From assembly GCF_000213175.1 (NCBI RefSeq), contig NW_009799103.1:3437921-3501920 (forward strand): 64,000 bases of DNA, written 5' to 3'. Numbering within the stretch: position 1 is the first letter of the stretch; the number at the start of each line of letters is the position of its first letter. The notes under the pieces were generated by a model. That model did no database searches. It saw nothing but the letters and a program-made list of their open reading frames with translations, and was not told the origin of the DNA. This stretch comes from Neurospora tetrasperma FGSC 2508. Lineage: Eukaryota; Ascomycota; Sordariomycetes; Sordariales; Sordariaceae. The position numbers and the translations under genes were made by a program. This document shows, one piece after another, positions 9,547 to 22,215 of the stretch.

Positions 9547-10272
9547 CTAAGGATCCTCACGCAAGGAGGGCATGTAGCGTTCATAAACGGTCTCGCGCTG
9601 ATCGTTGTTCCAGTCTCGTTTCGCAACACCATACTTCCGCCGCCGATAATTTGGCTTGAGCATTTCATCATGCCTTGCTTCCTCCTCCTCCTCCCTCATA
9701 TCCTCAAGGACGTGATGCGGTAGCTTCATCAGCTCCTCCATTTTGTCGTCCAATCGCTCGGCCTCATTACGATAGCCATCATCATCATCATCATTATCAT
9801 CGTCTCTGCTCTGGCCACCTTGATGACCATGACCGTGACCCCACTTCTCCTCCTCGAGGTCCTCCTTCTTGCCTATGTGCTCTCGATCATTGCCCTTGCC
9901 CTTGCCCTTGTCCTCACCAGAGGAGGCTCCAGAACCGCCGCGCTTTTCCAGGCTGTACGTGTGCTTCTTGCGGTCCTCCCTGCTGATTGCCGCACCGGCA
10001 ACCCATAGCAACCACTCCGGATAATTAAGCTTGGGAGTGTACTCGCCTTCCTTGACGCGCTTGCGGACCAAGACCTTCTTTTCTTCTTTTTCCTCTTCTT
10101 CTTCTTGTTCGCGCTTGACCTTGCCCTTGCCCTTGCCCTTGTCAACCTTATCTCGAGGGGGCGATCTACGAGGGGACCTGGACCGGTCGTGGTGGGGACG
10201 GTGACGGTAGTCGTCGATGTCGGGGTGAGGGTTGTCCCGCTCTCTCTTGATATGGGAGCGGTTTCTGGGCAT
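9547..10272 (-). CDS. Hypothetical Arg/Ser and acidic protein
   Basis: A frame of 241 codons. The N terminus is rich in RS and RD/RH pairs (RSRSPRRSPPRDK) as in splicing-associated proteins. Next comes a Lys/Glu tract, a short ordered-looking patch containing YTPKLNYPEWLLWVAGA, an Asp run from an ATC/GAT microsatellite, and a charged C-terminal helix. No domain is recognised. A nuclear role is a guess from composition only. It may be the 5' exon of a longer gene that includes 8554-9504. Confidence 0.5.
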   Translation of the reverse strand: MPRNRSHIKRERDNPHPDIDDYRHRPHHDRSRSPRRSPPRDKVDKGKGKGKVKREQEEEEEKEEKKVLVRKRVKEGEYTPKLNYPEWLLWVAGAAISREDRKKHTYSLEKRGGSGASSGEDKGKGKGNDREHIGKKEDLEEEKWGHGHGHQGGQSRDDDNDDDDDGYRNEAERLDDKMEELMKLPHHVLEDMREEEEEARHDEMLKPNYRRRKYGVAKRDWNNDQRETVYERYMPSLREDP

Positions 10273-11776
10273 CTCGTTTTGTGCCTTGTTGTTCTTTACG
10301 TACTTGCTGAGAGGTTTGTCCTTTATTTTGGTATTTTGGAGAACTGGGTTTGGAGGAAGAGTGAGAACAAGATCGCAGGTCGGGGGGAAGAGAGCTGGTC
10401 ATCATTCCTTTATAGCACCTTGTGGCAAGTGGAATATTATTTCCACCATCTTGGGATGTAATTCTTTGACAATAACCTCCCTACGCTATTATGAAATGAA
10501 GTATGGGTTCGGGATTGAAGCTGATCAATAGGTAAGTCAGTATTGGAAGAGAGAACAAAGACAAGGTCCGGTCCACCGCGGTGATGGTGAAGGTCTGACA
10601 TCGGTACAAAGCAAACTTTGAGCACACCGGCGGCATAATAACAAAGTCTAGGGGTTCATATGAACCATGTCATCAGACATGCGCACAAAACGGTCTCAGA
10701 TGAAGATTTCACTCAGTGGTCAAGGTTGTTAGTGTCAAATCACCCAGTTACCTACCTTCTTGATTTAACTTGAAATCTCGAACCGCGCACTCCTTGATAA
10801 TTTTCTCGTACCGGCAGGAGTCAAAGGGAAAAGAAAAAAAAATTAATCCAGGTTGAGTCAATGTCTCAACGTCAATGAATTAGGGACATCTACCCTACGT
10901 GTGTTCACCCCATTTCGACAATGAATATAAACCATTTTCCTAAGCGCTCCATCTTCACTTCAAGTTGCCTGTCTGTCAACCACGTACGTGTTCGTCTCAT
11001 CTTGACAATGAACCGTTCATCCCATCCCATCATATGACATCCCATCCCATGACATCCCATTCCATCTCATTACATCCTATCCCTTCCCAACAATGACCGT
11101 CACCTAGGTACACTAACTCGCCCGCTTACCCTGCTGGTACATGTACCTACACAGCAGTTACTCAAGTCAGTTGGCCGTTCATGCACTTGGTTACCTAGGT
11201 ATTCATTTGGTTAGGTACTTGGCCACTTACTTGGTCAAAGACAAATCCCGACGAAACCATTCCCTCCCCATCCACTGGCCTCTTCGCAATCTACCCACCG
11301 CCTTCTTCGTAAAGGCTGATCCTGAACACAAAAAGCAATTCAAAACCTATGCATCTCCATTGATAATGACGGCTTGAGACTTACCGTAAGAATTGATCAT
11401 GTGGCATGGGTGGTTAGTCGTTAAATACGAAGTTTGCGAGTACTTTGAGAGAGTGATAGAGTGATCGTGGAAAGAGTAAGCGCACAACAGGCCGGGATGG
11501 GTGGAGATTGAATGAGATGCGGTCTTATCATTTTCCCCCGCGTATTTAACGACGCTGTAGATAGTGCAATAACAGCCATACTTTTTGCGTACTAGTCAAG
11601 AACCAACATCCGAGTTCAAGAAACGCCAACACAACGAGTTAACTGAGCGGAGGACAGGTCGACAGCACAAGGATTTGCTAAGGCGATGCTCATTCATATT
11701 TAATCTCTCAATTACACTATTTATCTGAATAAACCGATTGCTAACTTTGCTCGTACCAGTATCATTCCAATTCGTC
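10273..11776. other. Intergenic region with CATCC-type degenerate repeats
   Basis: No gene supported. From about 11019 to 11093 a degenerate array of CATCCCATCC / GACATCCCATC words is present. From about 11100 to 11240 ACCTAGGTA-type palindromic words recur. The frame 11141-11377 is made largely of these repeats and was not called. Confidence 0.5.
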
Positions 11777-12028
11777 TCAATACTTGCCATTCCGGTATTG
11801 ACTTATCACGTCTTTCAGTACTCTTTCTGTGTTTTCTGGACGCGGTAGCGCACCCAATCCGGAGTCCCTCCACTTCTCAAGGTCGTCCAGTGCTCTTTTG
11901 AACCAGCGCAAGGCCTTCTTGTAGTGATGTCTTTGAATCCAATCATCCCAATGATCCGCTCGACTAGCCTCCATCCAAGCAATCCGCCAACGCAGCTCTC
12001 TGCTGTACAGCAGTACCTGATCAGCCTC
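11777..12028 (-). other. Open Trp-rich stretch in frame after the cat-2 stop
   Basis: Immediately after the TAG of cat-2 the same reading frame stays open for 83 codons to a stop at 11777. The translation looks protein-like: seven tryptophans, segments such as LRWRIAWMEASRADHWDDW and KKALRWFKRALDDLEKW that form amphipathic helices, and no low complexity. It has one internal ATG at 11974. Possible explanations are a separate small ORF, an alternative last exon whose acceptor is CTTTAG at the cat-2 stop, a readthrough extension, or a gene fragment. I do not recognise the family. Confidence 0.4.
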
Positions 12029-16599
<4,571 letters not shown>

Positions 16600-16691
16600 C
16601 TCGCCCGGGATAGAAAAGCTGAGACCCGTGCCAGGCTTGAGGCCGGTTGAATGTCTGGAAAGGGGGTCTCAGCTTTTCTGTCCCGGGCGAG
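16600..16691. repeat. 28-bp inverted repeat (potential hairpin)
   Basis: The left arm at 16600-16627 begins CTCGCCCGGGATAGAAAAGC. The right arm at 16664-16691 is its reverse complement with a single mismatch. The arms are separated by 36 bp. A partial third copy of the arm (CCCGGGGCGAGAAAG) follows at about 16714. It lies about 120 bp beyond the 3' end of the minus-strand gene at 16810. Confidence 0.9.
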
Positions 16692-16809
16692 CCTCCTCAA
16701 GATCCTTTGATAGCCCGGGGCGAGAAAGATGCGGTTGAGGACAGTGGCGCCTCTCCATCCGGAAGGACCCAGGTATGGTGAGTCATCGTATGTATGGCCG
16801 CAGGTCAGA

Positions 16810-17744
16810 TCAGTCCACAGACATGGGCATCGTCGTCACGCCACCTCCATCTCCCAGGATTTCTCCCAGCTTGACAAGCGTGTTCTCATACACCTGAGCG
16901 ACGTTCATGTGCAACAGCTCGTCTTCGTCGTCGTCGTCCCCATCATCGAAATCGCTCATGTCGGGAAGGCGATCAGACTCAGCTTCGGCCTCGGTATCGT
17001 TGTCCGGCTTCGGGGTCTGGATACCCTGACCCCCAGTATCGCCGTCTGGATCCTCGTCGGCTGGCTCTTTTGCCATGACCTCAACTACCAATACACGAGT
17101 GCGCTCAATTACGCTTTTACAGCGGACCATGTCGGTGCGGGACAGGCCGGCTCGAAGGCCGTTTTCGAAGCCTGGTAGAGTTTCTTTGGTGTCGATGTCG
17201 TAGCCGAAGAGTAGACTAGCGAAGCAGTGGTCGAGTTTTCGTAGTAGCGCGAATGTGGCTGCGGGCGATGGAGGGAAGCCCTCGAGCCAGGTGGTGAACT
17301 CGCTCGCAATGTTGAGTAGGTACGGGATTTGTAGGCTGGCTAAAGGGATATTAGTGCTAGTAATGACGGGTTAGAACTCTGAACCGTTTGGCGCTTACGA
17401 GTACCGGATAACCAGATGATATTGATAACGTCGTCCACGTCTTTACATAGTTCGGCCATGGACTTGTAGCCGGTGATTTCGTCGTCGGGATGGGGAATCG
17501 CAAAGTGCTTGACGTATCGGCGACTGATGTGTAGCATTTTGTCGGATACATAGTTGCGGACTTTATCCTCCTTGATGGACCCGGGGCGAAGGGAAGTTCG
17601 GCGAGGATGTGGAAGGTTGGATACGGCAGCCGCTGATGCTGAGCTGGGCGCTGGAGATGGTAACGAGTTTGAAGGGATCGCGGGAGGCACAAAGCCGCCT
17701 GGGGCTGGCGCGGTCGGGGGATTGGGGGTTTCGTTTCCAGCCAT
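16810..17744 (-). CDS. Uncharacterised protein with acidic C terminus
   Basis: About 291 residues from two exons: 17744-17399 and 17339-16810. They are joined across a 59-nt intron (GTAAGC...CTAATATCCCTTTAG), giving the continuous reading WLSGT-PSLQIPYLLNIASEF. The N terminus is Pro/Ala/Ser-rich and disordered. Residues about 50-210 form a helical, conserved-looking domain (KEDKVRNYVSDKMLHISRRYVKHF; FALLRKLDHCFASLLFGYD; LSRTDMVRCKSVIERTRVLV). The tail contains an Asp/Glu run (FDDGDDDDEDELL). I do not recognise the family. An upstream in-frame ATG at 17798 is possible; MAGNETP at 17744 was preferred as the simpler start. Transcribed divergently from the gene at 18423. Confidence 0.75.
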
Positions 17745-17979
17745 CGGTGTATGCGGTATCGCGGAGACTATGGGTGAGTGTTGATTGAAGCCAGGCAATT
17801 GGCGATGTCACGAACTTATAAATGGCTCTGGAGGGGACAATTGACGGTTTGCGACAGAAGAACTGCGATGGTTTCTAGAAGATGACAGTGAGAGTTCAGT
17901 GACAGACGCCGGCACATGACAATGGATGACATAGCAAATGGCGGGGCAGTGGGTCTCTATTGAAGCCCCACTCCTGGTA

Positions 17980-18182
17980 CAGTAGATACCCCTGTTTATG
18001 CAAGTAATTCCGGCACTATGGGGAACGGCTCGAGCTCTTGGCATTAAGGGGGGTTTTTGCATTAAGGGGTACCTTACCTACATACAAAATCGGGAATTAG
18101 GGCCCCAAAATCATTTGCAACTAATGGGTCAATTTGTATGTGTTTGCAGAAGGGGGGCTTGCATAAACAGGGGTATCTACTG
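17980..18182. mobile_element. MITE (203 bp) in a divergent promoter
   Basis: Perfect 25-bp terminal inverted repeats beginning CAGTAGATACCCCTGTTTAT, flanked by TA at 17978-17979 and 18183-18184. The interior matches the inner element at 598-801 from end to end, including the GCATTAAGGGG direct repeats. Its termini differ from that copy at several positions, yet both ends changed together, so they remain perfect inverted repeats. It lies between the divergent genes at 17744 (minus) and 18423 (plus), 241 bp upstream of the latter's ATG. Confidence 0.92.
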
Positions 18183-18422
18183 TACGTCGTGTAAGTGATA
18201 ACACCCAATGACGGTGCCAAGCACCCTTTGATAACAACCTCAAAGGCCCGTGGCCCGTGCAGCCCCTGTCTCTCTGTCCCTCTCTTTGCCTGCCAGAAAG
18301 TCCAAAATTTCCATTCGACGTTCCCAGTCTGCGATTGCGAGTCTCGTCACGGCGTCACAGTTCCCAGCTTCATCAACCGAGAGCCCCCGTTATCGCGACA
18401 ACTCTCAAGACACTCCATCACC

Positions 18423-18944
18423 ATGCCTTCCGCCAAGTACATCGAGCGCCCCGGTGGCAGCCGCAAATCCAAGGGCTTCATCCGCTCCACTTACGATTCC
18501 CTCACCTCTTCCGAGAACGCTTCCGTTGTCCGCAGCATCGCCTTCTTCGGCGTAAGTGTCCTCACCAACCCGGCCTCCGACGTCCGAACCCCGGCCCCGT
18601 CCGGTCCTGTCCGGTCCATTCCTACCTAGTCTTCTACAGTCCGATTGTACTAACACATCCCCTCGTCACAGGCTGCTGTCGCCTTCCTCTCCAGCTCTTG
18701 GGGCGAGATGCTCGTTGTGTTCGTATACCCCTACCTTCACATCACAGTCCTGTTGGGCTCTAGTGTTTCCTAACCTAACCGTCGACGGATCATACAGGCA
18801 ATAAATGCACACTTCATCGCCTCTCCTCCACCCGACACCGACCTAGACTCCGACTCCGAGTTCGACCCGCTGTACTACTCTAATACCCACGAACCCGGAT
18901 CCCAGATGGCGGAAGCGAATGCGGGCACAACGACTCTTGTATGA
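18423..18944 (+). CDS. Small single-span membrane protein, Tom6-like
   Basis: About 108 residues in three exons: 18423-18551, 18672-18722 and 18798-18944. Introns are GTAAGT...TCACAG and GTATAC...CATACAG, both phase 0. The N-terminal half reads SRKSKGFIRSTYDSLTSSENASVVRSIAFFG, then AAVAFLSSSWGEMLVVF. This matches the layout of fungal Tom6: a basic cytosolic head, a conserved YDxLTSxENAxxVRS-like segment and one C-terminal membrane span. Tom6 stabilises the TOM protein-import complex of the mitochondrial outer membrane. An extra acidic tail (PDTDLDSDSEFDPLYY) is longer than in the usual 60-residue family member. An alternative donor two codons earlier (GTGTTC) is possible. The gene is likely; the Tom6 identity is moderate. 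Confidence 0.65.
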
Positions 18945-19608
18945 TATCAGATGGATAGACAAAAATCACAAATGAACGGATGCCCGACGAGCCAGTCATG
19001 AAACAGCGACGCCACAGGGAAATATGATATATCGTGATTAGGGACAAGGACAAACAAGGGCGTTGACGGGCGACGGTTTCACCTCTTCAAACTCAATCAC
19101 ACTTGCGATCAAGCGATGCGATGCGACTGTCTTTACTCGACTGTCGGCCTGTCGGTCAATCAATGTCTGTGAAAAAAGGAACATGGGTCAGAGGAATAGA
19201 TGAATTCTGTCTTCGAATTTCAAGTCATTGACTGGACCGGATTGTCGCCTGTTGGTCTCCGCGGATGACTGCCGTGTGGTCCAACGACAAACAGCTTTTA
19301 ATTTGCACAAACACCAAGGCTACCAACATTCACCAACGGTCAAGCCACAGCGTTTCAAAGTGTTGGAGGTGTCTAACCGTGATGCATTCTGTTCCTCTCG
19401 CTGTTTCATGTCTCATATCTACGGGTGTTAGGTTCAGCTCAAGGCTCATATGTCTCCCTGCTCACAACGACAGACCTTGTCTCAACCTCCAGCCGAGTTT
19501 ACTTAACACCCACACTCTTTCTTCTTCCCTCGCCACGGAACCATCTCCCTAGACACTCACTCACATCCGCTCGTTACATCGCCCAGTCCAGCAGTCCAAC
19601 AGTCCAAG
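18945..19608. other. Intergenic region upstream of the DUF1996 gene
   Basis: 3' flank of the small membrane-protein gene and promoter/leader of the next gene. No further gene seen. Confidence 0.5.
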
Positions 19609-20730
19609 ATGATTCTCCCTGCCAGCCTCGTCTGGCTAGCATGCCTCTTCACTGCCACATTCGCCCAACAACCCACTACCTGCATCAAGCCCCAACCCAC
19701 CTCCCAAGCTTTCTTCGTCATGGGCTGCGGCAAGCCCATCACCGTCGACCGTCTCGACCCCATTGTCTCTCCCGGCCGCCCTTCTCAGCACCTCCACACA
19801 GTAATGGGTGGTTCCGCCTTCGACTTCGACTTGGACTACAACAAAACGCAGACTTCCAACCGCACCACCTGCGCCGTATCCAAGGACTTATCCAACTACT
19901 GGGTACCCACCGTCTACTTCCACCATGCGAACGGCTCCTTTGAAGCCGTGGAGCAAGTAGGCGGCATCAACGTCTACTACCAAGAACGCATGGAATGGAC
20001 CGATTACTGCGCCGGTCGCGAGTTGCTCGCTTTCCCTCCCGGGTTCCGGATGATGGCAGGCGACACCACCCGCCGCGACTTCAACTCCTCCAAAGTCGAA
20101 CATCGCGCAATCGAGTTCATCTGCCTGCTAACCGACGGTCAGGAGGGTCTCCCTCCCTTTCATGGGTTCCCCAACCGTACTTGCGACGGCGGCCTACAAA
20201 TCCGCATCCGTTTCCCTTCGTGCTGGGACGGTGTGGGACTTGGCACTTTTTCTTCTTCCTCCAACTCCTCTGTCCCCGGTTCAAACTCAACAGCGATAGC
20301 AAGCGCCTACAACTCCTCCCCCGTAACTTACCCATCCCGCCTCGACACCGGCGTCTGCCCTTCCACTCACCCTCACCGCATCCCCGCCCTGCTCTACGAA
20401 ATGACGTGGAACGTAGCTGCCTTTAACTCTTTCAGATCCATGGGAGAAAACCAACAGCCGTTTGTCTTTTCCAACGGCGACAAGACGGGGTACGGATACC
20501 ATGCGGATTTCTTCAATGGGTGGGATGTGAATCTCTTGCAAAGGGCGTTGAGAGATCCGAGCTGTGGAAATGCAACGGGCGGAAGGATTGAACAATGTGG
20601 GACGTTCAAGGAGTATTTGCAGAGTAATGAGGTGCAGAATGAGATTGCGGGATTGGGGCAGAGGGTGGAGGGGGAATGGAGGGGGGTTTTGGAGGGGGGG
20701 GAGTTGCCGGGGGGTGTGAGGGTTGGTTGA
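19609..20730 (+). CDS. Secreted DUF1996-domain protein
   Basis: 373 residues in one exon. A classical signal peptide (MILPASLVWLACLFTATFAQ) is followed by a DUF1996 domain over most of the protein. Visible hallmarks: FFVMGCGKPITVDRLDPIVSPG, HLHTVMGGSAF, YWVPTVYFHHANGSF, FPSCWDGVGL, STHPHRIPALLYEMTWNV and YGYHADFFNGWD, with conserved cysteines and several N-glycosylation sequons. DUF1996 proteins are secreted or wall-associated in filamentous fungi; no enzymatic activity is established. No membrane anchor or WSC domain is present. The last 30 codons are extremely G-rich in the DNA. Confidence 0.9.
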   Translation: MILPASLVWLACLFTATFAQQPTTCIKPQPTSQAFFVMGCGKPITVDRLDPIVSPGRPSQHLHTVMGGSAFDFDLDYNKTQTSNRTTCAVSKDLSNYWVPTVYFHHANGSFEAVEQVGGINVYYQERMEWTDYCAGRELLAFPPGFRMMAGDTTRRDFNSSKVEHRAIEFICLLTDGQEGLPPFHGFPNRTCDGGLQIRIRFPSCWDGVGLGTFSSSSNSSVPGSNSTAIASAYNSSPVTYPSRLDTGVCPSTHPHRIPALLYEMTWNVAAFNSFRSMGENQQPFVFSNGDKTGYGYHADFFNGWDVNLLQRALRDPSCGNATGGRIEQCGTFKEYLQSNEVQNEIAGLGQRVEGEWRGVLEGGELPGGVRVG

Positions 20731-22215
20731 ATAGTCAGTAGTAAGTGGTGGGTTAGTAGTGGGTGAGGTGGGTGAGGTGAGAGGGAGTTGAAGTGTTTAG
20801 TGCTGTCGTGATTTTGGCGAGGGATGTGGTGGGTGGGGGGCGGGATTGACTTGGATGCTGTTCGCTTGGTACATGTTATGAATGAATGTCCAGATGATTG
20901 TAAGGAACAGGAAAAAGAATGAATGAGCAGCGCATCGATCACTTTGTGCCGTCATGTCCTCTCCGTTGTGTCCCTTCTTGAACAATGAGAACCTGGTAAT
21001 CAACGAGTGGTGAAACGGTGATCGGTTACATGGCGGATGATTCAAGGATGAAAGGTGCTCCGTGGCCGCGTTTGATATTCGATCATGAGGTACCTTCTGG
21101 GTTTAAAAGAACATGAATGTAAATGGGATCTAAAACTATCCTCAGGCATAACTGATGTGCCGTGGTTTCTATCAGTTATATATTAAGACTGTTAGATGCT
21201 ACGTTCCCAACGGAATGAACATTTGGAGCACTCTGAGCAAGACTGTCCAGCCACCAAGCCAGAGATTACCAGAGACTACGAGTTGTGGTCAACAATGGAA
21301 GGAGTAAAATGAAATTATCGCAGTGATTGTTGCATCGAGACCGAAACAAACGAGTATCTGTCTCAACGTAGGACGACGGGTATAGGAAACCAATAAATTA
21401 TAGCTTACCATCTAAGTAATCAATACCCAATTCCTTCATCAACCCAAAAAGACCACAAGAGATAGCCAGACTTGCTAACCCCAACGTTCTGCCATATATA
21501 TCATAATCAAACTCTTGGCTATTCCCTACAGGATTTGCCATATTCTCAAAGGTAACAGCGCATGGGGGAATCGAGCGTTGTGAAGATCGACGACGCGGAA
21601 TTCAGAAAGAGACCATGTAGCGTGAGTAATGAGTGATGAGAAAGGATGAGGAAGTGACGAAGTGACTGTCCTGGTCGGGAAAATGCGAAGCACACACAAG
21701 CCTCGATTGGTGAGACTGAATGAGATGGTTACTTATCAGGCAAACTGCACAATTTGGCTGGAACGCGTTAGTATGATAACATTCTGTACCTTTTGCACCG
21801 AGACTGACAAGTGGAAAGGCAACATCAAAATGCAAGAAACACCAACACAAGAACACAGGAGTATCAGGAAGACACTATTCATCCAGATGAGCCGCAAAAA
21901 ATGGACTACCAAAATACTTTTTCTTCCTCTTTTTTTTTTTTGAAATGACAAGAATAGACGCTGAACCAAATCACCCAATCTGAACTAAAAGGACAGAGTG
22001 CCCATAACTCCAACCCCGACCGATTAACCCGATCCGATCCTCCGCAAGACCCCGAAAACGCCGTTGTCGCTTCCTTAACCAACCAAGCATAATCAGGACG
22101 AAACCCTCCTCACTGCCTCCATCCATCACTTCCCTCAAACCTCACACCTCAATCCTGAATCCTCAAACCATCCGTCCCACTTCTCACTAACTATCTCTCC
22201 ACACCACCCGACTAC
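20731..22215. other. Convergent intergenic region, no gene seen
   Basis: Lies between two convergent genes. The first 110 bp continue the G-rich run of the upstream gene. The region at about 22000-22210 is C-rich on the plus strand. Short open frames at 21602-21978 have no recognisable content. A poly-T tract of about 13 bases is at about 21928-21940. Confidence 0.5.
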
